This document shows positions 34,344 to 46,054 of a DNA stretch of 64,000 nucleotides, piece by piece. Numbering within the stretch: position 1 is the stretch's first letter; the number at the start of each line of letters is the position of its first letter. Both the position numbers and the translations under genes were made by a program. Where the stretch lies: the NCBI GenBank assembly GCA_951799425.1, contig OX637395.1, forward strand, positions 17,470,951 to 17,534,950, read 5' to 3'. This DNA is from Ilex aquifolium (lineage: Eukaryota; Streptophyta; Magnoliopsida; Aquifoliales; Aquifoliaceae). The notes below the pieces were generated by a model. It was not told where the DNA came from and did not search any database. It was given only the letters and a program-made list of their open reading frames with translations.

Positions 34344-34930
34344 GGTGGGGTTATTCCCACAACTTAATTATCTTTCGCTATCCCATTTAAATTTCTAATA
34401 TCAAATTATTAAGTTCATCTCATCTATATCCACCCAATTAGTGATTAAGTCCACATTGTCTATACCCACCTATTAATAACCAAGGTCACCCCATTTTCTC
34501 CTCAGCCATCATATATTCTATCCATAAACTATGTCTTCCTTCCTTAATGTTTCATTATCCTTTCTCATCTCACACACATATTTGTATTGTCCAGTTATAT
34601 TTTTAACATTATTATTTTTATCCATTTATCTTTTTTTACGTGATTATTTTTTTCAATGATATATGCAAATTATCAATTGCATTTTAGATAAGAGACACAT
34701 GCGAATGATATAGTTCTATTCGCACTAGATATTTAGAAGTAGATGCATAATCTTTATTGGTCAAGTACAAAGTGGATCGATGTAGTTGTGAAGGAAAAAG
34801 TGATTGATTTTTTAAATAGATTGTTTCATGTTATTATTGGGATGAGTATAGATGAGGTGGACTTACTAGTTGAAATTATAAAATTAAATGAGGTGAAAAA
34901 AGATATTTAAGGGGTGAAAATAGCCTCACC
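34344..34930. mobile_element. MITE, about 590 bp, with long inverted ends
   Basis: The left end GGTGGGGTTATTCCCAC and the reverse complement of the right end, GGTGAGGCTATTTTCAC, begin inverted repeats. These continue through TTAATTATCTTTC / TTAAATATCTTTT and TTAAGTTCATCTCATCTATA / GTAAGTCCACCTCATCTATA blocks, covering about 110 bp on each side. No target duplication was identified and there is no coding content. Confidence 0.65.
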
Positions 34931-35139
34931 TAACACGAAATGGCAAACTACCATATAGCCTTTTAGCATAAAAAATGAAAGGCTATTAGTGCAGTTTTGT
35001 CTGGATCGTTTAACTATTACAAAAGATAAGTGATAAAATTGACCAACATAAATTTTTTAAAAACCAAAGTGAGAATTTGGTAAAATTTTAATGATGAAAA
35101 AATAGTTTAGTTGTTAAAAACTTTTTTATGATGGTTTAT

Positions 35140-35537
35140 GCTTCGTTTGGTATGATGGAAAAATAGAAAGATGAAAAGTTGGAGAAATAAATAAAACATC
35201 GTGTTTGGTAAGGAAGGAAAATAGGAAACGATGAAAAAGTTTATGAATTAACTTCCTTCTAACTCACTAAAATCAATCCCTCCAAAATTGGAAGAAAAAA
35301 TGGATGAAAAGTTAATTATGTGTGCTATAAAAAATTTAAAAATTAAAAATTAAAAAAAATACTTTTTCCATATAATCAATCACAAAAAAAAAAAAAAAAA
35401 AAATCAATCCTTCATACTTTCTATCCCTCTTATCAAACACAAAGGAGGGAATAAATGATTCGTCCCTTGAAGGATGAAAAATGTATCACTCATACTTTTC
35501 ATCTTTCTATTTTTCTATCCACCCTATCAAATAGACC
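35140..35537. mobile_element. hAT-like MITE, about 400 bp
   Basis: The left end reads GCTTCGTTTGGTATGATGGA. The reverse complement of the right end reads GGTCTATTTGATAGGGTGGA. Both then share AAAATAGAAAGATGAAAAGT. This TTTGGTA-type terminus recurs internally (GTGTTTGGTAAGGAAGGAAA). No clean 8-bp duplication was found. Confidence 0.6.
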
Positions 35538-35737
35538 ATTAGAAGGAAGACTAGCAATCTCTATACCTAAAGCACAAAATACCTAAACATTGCCTCTAAG
35601 GATTTGAAATTGCCCGTTCTTGCTTTGTTTGATGTGAAAATTGATGAACATCTAATTTTTGGTGATAAGAACTTATAGGGATATTCCAATGTGGGAGTCA
35701 GATGAAAATTAAGAATTTTTATATCTTGACTAGACTC

Positions 35738-36284
35738 TAATGGGCTCGGCCCAGACTAGGCCTAGATCAAAGATGGAAGCTCGATGCAGCTCAGGCCAAG
35801 GCCATAGATGCAGACCAACAAAAGCTCATCACAATTTCAACTGGGCCCAGTACACTGCTTTGGAAGACAAGTTATTATTAGCGCACGTGGGGATCTCTAT
35901 CTTAGGAAGGGAATCATGGAACGCAGTCATCGGGGTGCGCATCGCCAACTTCACGAAGTCACCTTGCCCGTTCTAAGGATGACGTCTGCCTCACCCACCT
36001 CACTCTCTGTAATGGCGCCTCAATCAAGGCTCCTTCGGAGCTCTTGCAAAATTTTATTCGCCTATAAATTGTAAGCCCTGCCTATGCATGGGAGCATCAC
36101 ATAAATCTTAACACTCTACACACCTTGAGTAATAAGATTCTTCAGTCACCGTAGCCATTCTTTGTGGAGTGGGTCATTTAGACCGAACCACCTAATCTGT
36201 GTCTTTTACCGTGTTGAGCATACCCCATCACATACACCACTATATCTTTGATTGATTTTTCATAAACACATTTGTGCATCATCA
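35738..36284 (+). repeat. 5' LTR of the Tat-type element (547 bp)
   Basis: It begins TAATGGGC (TGATGGGC in the 3' copy) and ends GTGCATCATCA. It shares GGGGATCTCTATCTTAGGAA and most other sequence with the 3' LTR. It carries CGCCTATAAATTGTAAGCCC, a likely TATA box, at 36059-36078. Confidence 0.92.
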
Positions 36285-36285
36285 G

Positions 36286-36306
36286 TTAGGCGCCATCTGT
36301 GGGAAC
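36286..36306 (+). other. Primer binding site of the Tat-type element
   Basis: TTAGGCGCCATCTGTGGGAA directly follows the LTR. It is close to the TGGCGCCGTCTGTGGGAA motif of RIRE2/Tat-like elements, thought to pair with a tRNA-Arg. Confidence 0.8.
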
Positions 36307-36705
36307 GACTTAGTTTTCACCCTGCTGTATTCTCGTTTTTATGGCTATTATAACCAGAGCCACGAGTCAACAAAGGAAAAATGATGATCAACCACGTCAG
36401 GAAGAGGTCCCGCCCCCACCGGCAAACTCCATTGCTGAAACACAACTACTGAAGACTATAAGGTTGTTGGTAAACCGAAACTAATAAATCCTTCAATTGA
36501 TGCTTGCTAGGCACCTTGGAGTTGTTCCCCAGTAGCCAGGAGGGGTAGCATCCCAAACATCTCGACCACCGCGCCAAGGCGCCCCACCTTAGTGCGCCCC
36601 AGCTCCCCACCTTAGCGAGCCCCTGTTCCCCCTCCTCGTGCGCCCGCTCAATCCTCCCATACTGATGACCCTTCATTCCAAGAAGACAAGGGAACAACCT
36701 AGCAT

Positions 36706-37720
36706 ATGGACCATGAAAGCCACTATAACAACCCTGAAGGTGTCCCCAACCATTGGGACGAGAAGATCAAAGAAGTACAGAACCAACTGGGCAACGTCTT
36801 CAATGCCATGAAGGCGAGAGAGCCGAAAACGTTTGAGCACCTTGTGAGGTGTACTGATATGCCAATTGTAGCTGATATGACTAACTACCCCTTCCCACCA
36901 AAGTTCAGAATGCCAACTATGGAAGTTTTTGATGGCTTAAAAGATCCACTAGGCCACCTTCTTACCTATAAATCCCTTATGCAACTGTATAACATACTAG
37001 AAGAGATTATGTGCAGGGCTTTTCCTACCACCCTCAAGGGGTTTGCACACCAGTGGTTCGCAAAACTCAGACTAGCGTTCATAAATTCTTTTGCTAAACT
37101 AAGCAAATCCTTCATCTCCCACTTTATAGGAGGACACCGACACTAGAAGCCTGTTACCCACTTGCTTAACATTAAACAAGATCGGGATAAAAGTCTAAGG
37201 AGTTACCTTATTTTAACAAGGAGGTCCTCCAGATTGAAGAGTCAAATGACAAAGTCATCATGACTGCCTTCATAAGTGACCTGCACTTATCCAATTTTTT
37301 GTTTTTTATTTTGAAGCGTTTGCCAAAGAGCATGCCAGAATTACTGTCAAAAGCCCATAAATATATAAACGTCGAGAACGTCACAAAAGCCAGGCGAGAT
37401 GAGTCCTCATGTGGAGGGGAGAAAAGTAAAGAGCCCCATGAAGATAAGAAAGAGACCGAGAACAAAAGGGGCAAGACAAAGAGGGTGTCAGCCAAAGACT
37501 GCCTCGACCCTATTCCTCAGAGGGAATGACAGGCCTTCACGCCACTCAATGTCTCAGTTGAGCATATTTTGCTCCAAATTCAGGACGACCCAGCAGTGCG
37601 CGGGCTAGGAAAAATGAAATCTGCCCTGAACAAGTATTGTATCTTCCACCGCGACCATGACCATGACACTGACGACTGCTTCAAACTCAAAAAGTAGATT
37701 AAGGACCTTATACAACATGG
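36706..37720 (+). pseudogene. Tat-type gag, broken
   Basis: The frame at 36706-37146 holds the capsid core: PPKFRMPTMEVFDGLKDPLG, then HLLTYKSLMQLYNI, IMCRAFPTTLKGFAHQWFAK and SFISHFIGGHRH. A stop at 37144 ends it, and the retrotransposon-gag sequence continues at 37260-37529 in another frame (LPKSMPELLSKAHKYINVEN). The frame near 37560-37700 reads CIFHRDHDHDTDDCFKLK, the single C-x2-H...C-like region typical of these gags. At least three interruptions are present. Confidence 0.88.
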
Positions 37721-38009
37721 CTAATTGCGACAATATATGGTAGGCAAAAGCCATGCCCCACCACCTAATCGCAACCAAGGTGAGAGAGAGCAACAACAAC
37801 CTCTAGGAGAAATCCATACGATCTCTGGAGGGCTTGCGGGAGGAGGTGACTCCAACTCAGGTAGGAAGGTGCACGTTAGAAAAGTTAGACACTCAAAGCC
37901 AGATGATCCATGCCCATTGAAGTCTCACAGACAAGGGGATGATGAGTTCATCTCCTCATCCAACAAAGATCTAGAGAAGATCCAACGCCCCCACGACAAC
38001 CCTTTAGTA

Positions 38010-38580
38010 TTGACCATGATGTAACCAATTATCAAGTAAGAAAGATCCTTGTGGACAGCGACAGCTCTGCCGATACCTATTCGCAGAACTGCACGATAAC
38101 CTCCATCTCGACAAGGAAAGACTCCAACCCATCAGGATGCCTCTTATTGATTTTTCAAGAGAAAAGGTGTACCCTTGGGCTCCATCACCCTACAAGTCAA
38201 GACGGGCACAACGCCTAGACGCTCCATTATAGTGGTAAATTTCTTAGCGCTGGATTGCCCATCTGCCTATAAAATCATCTTTGTGCATCCCGCACTCAAC
38301 ACCTTGAGGGGGTGCCATCCACTTACCACCTCATTCTCCGTTTTTCAACCTCATGTGGAATTGGAGAAATTCGAGGAGACCAAGTTACAGTCAGGGAGTG
38401 CTATGTAGTTTCCATGAGGGCCAAAAAGTCTCAAGAGGCCTTAAAAGTGGATGTACTTGACCCTAGGGATGACAACACGCTTGATAGAGGAGAGCCAGTA
38501 GGGGAGCTCACACTATTAGTCTTGGATGAAAGCCTCTCAAAGAAAAAAGACTATATTGGCTCCTCATTTCCCGAAGATTG
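38010..38580 (+). pseudogene. Tat-type aspartic protease region, broken
   Basis: Around 38040-38090 the translation reads ILVDSDSSAD in place of the usual DSGSSAD active site. Frames at 38175-38408 (GSITLQVKTGTTPRRSIIVV, LDCPSAYKIIFVHPALNTL) and 38312-38581 carry the protease tail and linker. Stops and a frameshift show loss of function. Confidence 0.8.
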
Positions 38581-38599
38581 AGCCCTTCAACTCGTTGAT

Positions 38600-39145
38600 T
38601 TCTGAAGTAGAATATGGATGTATTTCCCTGGTCTCATGAAGACCTTGAAGGCATTAACCCTAAAGTTGCCACCTACCGGCTCAATATAGATCCCAGATAC
38701 AAGTCTGTCCGTTAAAAGATGAGGAGCTTCGCTACAAAAAGGGCGCATGCCATGGAAAAGGAGGTAGGAAAGCTGATAGCAAATGGGTCAGTTAGAGAGG
38801 TAGCCTACCCAGTCTGGCTGTCCAATGTGATAATGGTGACTAAAGCTAGTGGAAAGTGGTGCCTCTACATAGATTTTACCAAGCTTAACAAAGTGTGTCC
38901 CAAAGACAGCTACCTATTGCCACACATAGACATCCTTATTGACGCCACAGTTGGACATGAGCTGCTTAGTTTCTTGGATGCCTACTCCGGAAAGAACCAG
39001 ATTAGCATGAACCCACCAGACGAAGAAAAAACATCTTTCATCACTTTCAAGGGCACAAACTACTATGGGTTCATGCTCTTTGGACTTAAAAACGTGGGAG
39101 TCACGTACCAGTGGCTAGTAAATAAGATGTTTGAGTCACAGATTT
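38600..39145 (+). pseudogene. Tat-type reverse transcriptase, N-terminal half only
   Basis: The frame at 38719-39189 gives RT fingers and palm start: EVGKLIANGSVREVAYPVWL, SNVIMVTKASGKWCLYIDFT, KLNKVCPKDSYLLPHIDILI, then LLSFLDAYSGKNQISM, and FITFKGTNYYGFMLFGLKNV. It ends at MFESQI near 39145, before the catalytic YVDD box. The next residues belong to integrase. The remaining RT palm, the connection and RNase H have been deleted. Confidence 0.9.
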
Positions 39146-39936
39146 GTCTTGGTAGCGATCGACGACTTCATAAAATGGGCGGAAACTGAGCCATTGGCTA
39201 AGATAACAGATAAGAAGGTAAAGGAATTTATCTGGAAGAACATAGTGTGCCATTTTGGAGTGCCCCATGCCATAGTGAGTGACAACGCCAAGTAATTCGA
39301 CAACAAGCTCCTCAATATTTTTGCACTGATTTCCTAATTAGACAGCCCATTCCAGTCCGGCCCACCCCCAGGAAAACAGACAGGCTGAAGTCACCATATG
39401 AACCATACTGCGAAATATGAAGGCTAGATTGCAGAGGGCCAAAAGACTATGGGTAGAGCAACTCCCGGGAGTGTTGTGGGCATACTGGACAATGCCTAGG
39501 AGCCTTACTAGCGAGACTTTTTTCTCCCTCGCCTTTGGCACAAAAACAGTCATACTTGTGGAAATCGGAGTAAACTCACTAAGGGTCTAACACCATGACA
39601 CCGAACACAAACGAATAAGGCCTCCGTGTCAACCTTGACTTGATAGAGGAGGGGAGAGAGATGGCCATGGTCAGGAATGCGAAATACAAGTGCCATATGA
39701 CCAAGTATTACAACTCAAGGGTGAAGCCTCGCTCTTTCTTACCTAGAGACTTAGTCATTAAAAAGGTGATACTGGCCACTAAGGACTCATGGGAAGGAAA
39801 GTTAGGACCAAAATGGGAAGGATCATACACTGTGATGAAGATTGTGAGGCCAGACACTTACAAAATTCAGAATTCTAAAGGAAAAGTCTTGCCCCATCCA
39901 TGGAATGATAAACACCTGAAGATGTACTACCAATAA
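39146..39936 (+). pseudogene. Tat-type integrase remnant
   Basis: Beyond the deletion junction, translation in mixed frames reads VVAIDDFIKWAETEPLAKIT with a catalytic-core Asp, then HFGVPHAIVSDNAK with the second. The third frame near 39350-39420 is the ENGQAE-like region, degenerate. The frame at 39640-39936 is the intact C-terminal part (VRNAKYKCHMTKYYNSRVKP, GKLGPKWEGSYTVMKIVRPD). It would have inserted element cDNA into the genome. Confidence 0.88.
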
Positions 39937-40096
39937 TGTAACAAGGGAAAGGGTAGCAAAATAAAATAGTAGGAGTTTGTTTTTATTTGGGTTAGCTAGA
40001 TATGGACTTTTTTGGCTCCACTTGCCCGCCACTGTTTATTACAAGCAGTTATCAAATAAAGTTTTGTGGATTTATCACAAAAATTGTCCTGCTTTT

Positions 40097-42034
40097 TGAC
40101 TTGATCTGAAATGTGTACACCCAAGTGCAGGCGGTCAAGCTGTAGTAATAATCCGGTTTGAGTCCGGAGTCGAATCCACAATGAACTCTTCTTGGTGTTT
40201 TGGGGTAAACAATGGTGGAGACCTATTGATTGTAACCCTTGAGATTTTTTGTGAGGTGTGAGATTTTCTGGACAGAATATAATATTCTTTTCAAGAGAAT
40301 TTTCTTAACAAAATATAAGATAAGTTCTAATGAAAAAGAGTCACTCTTTAGTTCAAGAATCTGTACATGTAGTTAATTATCCGGTTTGTTATACTTGTGC
40401 TTGGTAACTCAATTAACTCCCGTGTCAATAACAAGTTAATCGGAAGATAAAGATGGACTGTGAGAATTAAGAACATGATTTCGATGTCTTTCTAGAAGTT
40501 TACAAGAATTGTCTGTGCCGAGACTTAACCCGTCTACAAACAAGCAAGTGTTTCTACAAGACATCCAACCATGACATTAATATTCCATTCTTTAAGTGAA
40601 GCACAATAATGGGGAGGATTGAAGGGTAGTCATGAAGATCTAGCCGAGGTACTTGCCTTGAACCGATAAGTATTTCTATGCAAGAGTCATCCGTGTCATA
40701 GAAAGAGCCCACGGTTATACAAAGTACCTTAGCTTTGCTAGATGCAATCAATCATCCAATAAGCAAGGAGAAATAAACGTTAAGCATAAGAACAATGCAC
40801 AAATATAATTCCCGGATAATTTATATATGCTCTTCTCCTCTTACTAAAGAGTGAATGAAAAACTACTCACTCTTCATGGTTTTGGTAATCTAGAAAAGTG
40901 AGTGATGCTCATCCTTCCAAGTAGAGGACTTACAAAATGAAATAACAATAAACAAGGAGCCAATCTTTAACAAAGAATAAGTGAATTACATCCCACCCTT
41001 CACGGCTTTGGTAAAGCTCTAGAAAAATGGAAGAATTTCACTCCTCTAAGAAAGAAAGAAGCTCAAGCAATGGAAGTGAAGTACATAAACAATAAAAGTA
41101 GAAGAAATCTAGTCACATTTGGAGGGTGGCTTCCTCAACCAAGAAATGGAGGGTTGTTTCCTCAACCAAAAGATGAGCTAACTCCCTTCTATGCATGTAA
41201 GTGAAAGCATAAGCATAAAACTACTTTTATAACAAGCTAAGAGATGTTGGACTAAACCAAACTAATCTCTAAAATAACTACTTCATACAAGGAAATGTAA
41301 GCTAAATCTACAATATGAGTGGGAGTCTAAGCCTCCATCAACCTCTCTACTCCCCTTCTCTTTAGCTCTCCAACAATGGGAGAATTTATAGGCAAGAGGA
41401 GGAGACAAGAGGGGGTGAATGATTAGTGTATGCCGCCCAAGTCCAAGTGAAAAGCCAACAACTCTGCAGGCATTCTGTGGAGAACGTTCGAACGTGAGTT
41501 GGCGTTCGAATGTTGTCTCTGTTTTTGCATTATGGGCATTCGAACGTTGTCTGGCGTTCGAACGTTTCTTCTGTCTTTGTTGTATGGGCGTTCGAACGCC
41601 AGATGTGGTCTGACCTTCTCACTCAAGTGGCATGTGGTCTTCTGTGAAGTTCATTTCCACACTCTATGCAGTAGTCTGGTCTTCAATCAACTCAAGTGCA
41701 CGTTCGAACGTGAGTTGGCGTTCGAACGTGGTACTCAAGTGCATCAGAACTTCAGAGTCTTCTTTCTTGGCTGCAACACGCCTTCTCTCAGTAGTCTGGT
41801 TTGCTTCATAGTTCAAGTGGACGTTCGAACGTGAGTTGGCGTTTGAACGTTCTTGGTGTGCTCCAAGCTTTGCCAATTTTGTTCCTAATGTGCTGGTGTT
41901 ACACTCAATTGTCATTCTTATTGTTCTTTGAGTCCTTGTTCACTTAAAGACCTGAAATGATATCACTTAAACTCCATCAAAGTACAATTAGTCTTAAAAT
42001 GACATAGTAAAATGCTAATTTTAAGTGCTAATCA
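40097..42034 (-). mobile_element. Solo gypsy LTR (1.94 kb) nested in the Tat-type element
   Basis: It is bounded by TG...CA (TGACTTGATCTG at 40097, GTGCTAATCA ending at 42034) and by the 5-bp duplication CTTTT (40092-40096 and 42035-42039). No internal region or second LTR is present, so it is a solo LTR left by recombination. The word CACCCAAGTGCAGG near its left end marks the 3' end of the LTR on the minus strand, a phrase shared with the LTRs at 10530 and 49830. It sits just after integrase, splitting pol from the antisense ORF region. Confidence 0.9.
41478..41852. repeat. Recurring CGTTCGAACG palindrome repeats within the solo LTR
   Basis: The phrase ACGTTCGAACGTGAGTTGGC followed by GTTCGAACG occurs near 41480, 41700 and 41820. 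Related GGCGTTCGAACG copies lie near 41535-41600. The unit contains the self-complementary CGTTCGAACG, spaced by GTGAGTTGG. Confidence 0.85.
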
Positions 42035-42149
42035 CTTTTTATTTCAGCAAGAGTTTTGAAACAAATGCCATTTCTACAAAAGTTAGAGCATAAGCCGGAC
42101 TCTACCTAAAAAAAAAAATAGAGGAAAACATAAGGGCAAAAGATAAAAT

Positions 42150-44070
42150 CTATCAAGCATCCTCAGCACTCTGGCTACCTTCGTTGCCATCGATTTCCTC
42201 ATTGCTGCCTGACCCACTCTCATCAGAATCCTCACCATCGTCATCACCACCTACGCCCGACTCCTCATATGGGACAAATCCCAAGAAGTATACGCTAGAA
42301 AAAGTCGCTGAAGCTTTCCTTCTGAACTCCTTGTAGTCATCAATAGAAGCGCTCACGGCGCTACCCTGTAGGTCATGGACATCTTTCTCTGTAGCCTCCT
42401 TCCTCCTCTCTATCTCCCAGGAGTGAGTGTCTGCTCTAGCAGCCTTCTCGTGAGCTACCCTTAGCTTCAATAGCCCTCTCATGAGCTATCTGCAGCTCTA
42501 CCTTAGCTCTGGCTGCCCTATCGTGAGCTGCCCATAACTCTACCTCTGCTCTCGTGCAAGCAGCATCAGTCTCAGCCTTCAACTTAGCGGCTCCCTCGCG
42601 AGTCGCCAAAAGCTCGGCCTCAAGAGGTGTAACTCTCTCACGAGCCATCCTCAACTCCTCATCTATAGTCTGCTGTGTCTGTCTCTCCCTCATCAGAGCC
42701 TCGATATCTACTAATGTTAGTTGGCCTTCACAAAAAGGCACGTAGCAGCCATGGACACCTATAAACACATAAAAAGAGGAAAAAGTCAGCGCCACTAGAA
42801 GATACTAAGAATAAAATTCCACAGAAAAGAATTGAGGATGGTTACCCTGGTTAGGCCCTCAATCATGGCATTAATAATGTCGTGGGTACCCTGAGAGCTG
42901 ACCTCTCTAATCTCCAAGGTCGACATGAACCTCGAGAATCTATCCTTGGCAACATTCACTTCCTGAAGCATAGACACTGAACCACCGATGGATGAGGGAG
43001 AAATAGGTGGCACCCCAGAAGAAGGAGTCACTGCCTCTCAAGATGTTTGGGTTGGTAGGGTAGTTAAGGAAGGTGTCTGGACAACTAGAACACGCGGAGG
43101 AATCACCTGCTAGGAAATTATGGGGGCATCATCAAACCTCACCCTCTTGGGTAAAGGAGTCGCCTGTGCAGCTCTAGCAGAGTAGAGAGCCTCTACCCTC
43201 AACTTATCCACTGCAGAGCTCGAAGAAAGGGAGATATCTTCAAAAATTGAAAATTTCATTAAATTCAACCTAAAAATAACATACATCTTTTCTTGGAAGA
43301 CGAGCTACGAGCCTGTCAAGAGGAAAATGGAGTAGAAGCACCTCCTGAGGGGAAGCCTCCAGGGTGACCCTCTCCAGCCATGAGAATCACATAATCCTTA
43401 ATGAGGTGGGCCTTCACAACCTGAAGCCTCATCTCTTGATCTTGTGCCAACTCTAGAAAACCTAAAAAAGAGCTAAATGTATGGTGAAGATTTAAATGAC
43501 ATATCAATTGAATAGAAATAAGAAAGGGAAGATTTGTACCCGTCCTTATGTGTGCACTCTATCTCGTTGGAACCAGAGCACGATCCTCCTCAGTAGTTCA
43601 CTCTCTTCCTAGGAATAAAAATTGAGCCTTCCAACTATGATAGTTGAAACACAGTCTAGTAATCAGTTTTCCTACCCTAAGAGAAAAGTGATACCAACCT
43701 CGATTGGGAGTGGGGTTCTCTTGTAACATATAGGTAGCAAAAAATTCTTCGCAAGAAAGAAAGGCACCCTCACCATGCACCCGTCACCACAGTGCAAGAA
43801 ATTTTAACAACACTTTCCAACTATTTGGAGCCAGTCGCCCTGGCACAGGAGACAACTGTGCCAAGACACGACACACAAGTGTAGGCATCGAAAATCTCAA
43901 ACTTGCCTCTAGCACCTCTTCGTATATGAAAATTTCCCTAGAAGAGTCATCAGGCGTTGGCTCGCCCATCTCAACCCGACGACACAACACGGTAAGGTGA
44001 ATACGAACAGTAGAAACAATTCTAGCAATCTTAGCATTAGTATTGATGATACTGGAAATAATGCTCATCT
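42150..44070 (-). pseudogene. Antisense ORF region of the Tat-type element (gypsy-associated 'putative plant transposon' type)
   Basis: Minus-strand frames at 43784-44068, 43598-43780, 42795-43031, 42436-42795 and 42153-42482 follow one another in antisense to gag-pol. The first has an LAPNSWKVLLKFLALW block and the second NRGWYHFSLRVGKLITRL, as in proteins filed as 'putative gypsy type transposon'. The later ones form an Ala/Glu/Arg-rich heptad-like coiled coil (EELRMARERVTPLEAELLAT) and end in an acidic Gly/Ser/Asp-rich tail. Such antisense frames of unknown function lie between pol and the 3' LTR in Tat elements. This copy has frameshifts or introns I cannot distinguish. Confidence 0.7.
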
Positions 44071-44696
44071 TGGAACCATCCTCATCAACAACTACTTTAC
44101 CACGATGCTTGCGTTGTTATGAATGCTGGGCAACATCATTTTTACCTCCGGAGCCCTCTGTCTCACTACCTGCCTATGCCTCGCTGCCAACGGCCACGCC
44201 CGACAGTTCCTCGCCACTAGCACCTGCATAGCCAGTGCTGCCAACACGAATGTTGCCAGTACCAGCACCCATAGCTCGCCCAGCCCGCGCGGCCAATGCC
44301 TCGTCACCCACGGCGTGCCCACGCCAAGTGTCGCTGCCCACGCCTTGTGTGCCCTCGTCCACGCCCTGCACCAGCGCTGACGTCAGAGACCAGCAAGCCC
44401 ACTCCTATTCTCGTGCCTAGTACATTCTGCGCTTCGCCCATGCCCAATGCTGCCTGTTAGCACCCTTTGTTCCTCGCTTCCCACACCACACGCTCCATTC
44501 TCACCCCCACTTGAAATCTCACCTTTCTCCTTCTTTCACCCTCAAGATGGGTATACGAGTGTCCCCTAATCAGCTACTAAAAGGGTACCTACTGCTAAAA
44601 AAGAACCCTGTTGCTAAAAGAGAAACCCTAGGTATCTGCTGCTAAAAAAGGACAAATTCTTACTAATGCCTTCTCCCCAAAACATATTGGACTCTA
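44071..44696. other. GC-rich 3' non-coding part of the Tat-type element
   Basis: A GC-rich stretch (44120-44480) opens on several frames in both directions because it has few AT-rich stop codons. Nothing recognisable is encoded. It may include the start of the antisense transcript. Confidence 0.45.
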
Positions 44697-44711
44697 GGCA
44701 TTGGGGGCAAA
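44697..44711 (+). other. Polypurine tract of the Tat-type element
   Basis: GGCATTGGGGGCAAA directly precedes the 3' LTR start TGATGGGCCC, the position where plus-strand priming occurs. Confidence 0.8.
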
Positions 44712-45279
44712 TGATGGGCCCAACCCAGACCAGGCCTAGATCATAGATGTAGGCCCGGCATGGACCAGACGTAGATCACAGATACAAGACATGCCTAGGT
44801 CACAGATGTAGAGCTCATCACAATTTCAATTAGGTCAAGCACATCGCCTTGGAAGACCAGTCTATTACTAGCGGACGTGGGGATCTCTATCTTAGGAAGG
44901 GAATCATAGAACGCAGTCATTGGGGTGCACATTACCAGCTTCACGAAATTACCTTGGCCATTATGAGGATGAAGCCAGCTTCACAGAACCATCTCGTTCC
45001 CCGTAATGGAGCCTCAATCAAGGTCCCCTTGGAGCCCTTGCAAAATTTTACTCGCCTATAAATTATAAGCCCCACCTACACATAAGGGATATCGCACAAA
45101 TCTCAGCACTCTACACAACTTGAGTAATAAGATTCTCCGGCCACCGTTGCCATTATCCGTGAAGTAGGTCATTCAAACTAAACCACATAATCTGTGTCTT
45201 TTATTGTGTAGAGCATACTCCATTACATACACCACTACATCTTTGATTGATTTTGTATAAACGTATTTGTGCATCATCA
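44712..45279 (+). repeat. 3' LTR of the Tat-type element (568 bp)
   Basis: It starts TGATGGGCCCAACCCAGACC and ends TTTGTGCATCATCA, followed by the GACTC duplication. It is colinear with the 5' LTR apart from small indels (an extra diverged CCTAGATCA-type unit near 44760) and scattered substitutions. Confidence 0.92.
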
Positions 45280-45810
45280 GACTCCATCCTTTATGGGGCG
45301 AGAATAGACCCCTAGTTTGTGGTAGTAAATATTTACAGAAAAAAAGGAATCTCAATGCGTTTCACGAGTGGGAGTTAGACAGGAAATTAAGACTTTTTGA
45401 AGTTGGAACTTGAAAAAAATTACCTTTTCACTAACGCTACGTTTGGTATGCGGTAATACTTTTCAGTAGGAATGAAGTGAGTTTGGGAATAAAATGAACT
45501 TGAGAATGGAATAGAATGCGCATTACCATTATAATGTTTAACAACTGTTTAGTATTAAATACTGGAATGGAATATACATTCCATTTTTATGTTTGGGTAA
45601 AACAATTTATCCATTGGAATAGAATGAACTTTGACCAAAATATCCATAGTGCCTCAAAATAATTAATAGCAATTTTTTATGAAATTAAAACTCTATGATT
45701 ATACTGAATATGAAACTTAATTTTGGTAAAATACTCCCCTAAAACAAGCACACCTATTAATTCTAAAACTTTCCAATACAATCATTAATAATCACATACC
45801 AACAAATTCA

Positions 45811-45865
<55 letters not shown>

Positions 45866-46054
45866 AAATTTAGTGGTAAACATCAACAAATAAAAACAAA
45901 CATAGTAAAACTAAGTTTAGTCACCATTCACCATTTTACATAGTACAATTATTTTTTTCAATCTATTATCTCCACCATAACAATAGTTGGGGTTTTCTTC
46001 TCTCTTTAATTCTTTCATTACATCAGTTGAATGTATATCTTTACCAGTAACTTA
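45280..46054. other. Intergenic AT-rich DNA with an AT microsatellite
   Basis: A GCTACGTTTGGTATGCGG motif at 45444 resembles a hAT-type MITE end, without a recognised partner. A pure (AT)n microsatellite spans 45814-45862. No gene was recognised. Confidence 0.5.

Larger units (their letters stand above)
35738..45279 (+). mobile_element. Complete Tat-type Ty3/gypsy retrotransposon with 5-bp target duplication
   Basis: LTRs at 35738-36284 and 44712-45279 are flanked by the perfect 5-bp duplication GACTC (35733-35737 and 45280-45284). A primer binding site follows the 5' LTR and a polypurine tract precedes the 3' LTR. Inside are gag, protease, a truncated RT, integrase, a nested solo LTR (40097-42034) and an antisense frame (42150-44070). 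Many stops and an RT-integrase deletion make it defective. The long antisense ORF region between pol and the 3' LTR is characteristic of Tat-lineage elements (RIRE2, Grande type). Confidence 0.93.

Noticed and set aside
41478-41852. CRISPR-like array from regularly recurring TTCGAACG words
   Set aside because: Spacing is irregular, units are inside an LTR of a plant retrotransposon, and no cas genes exist here.
44043-44420. Several overlapping Ala/Ser/Pro-rich frames on both strands
   Set aside because: GC-rich DNA with few stop codons. No frame is favoured and none matches a family.
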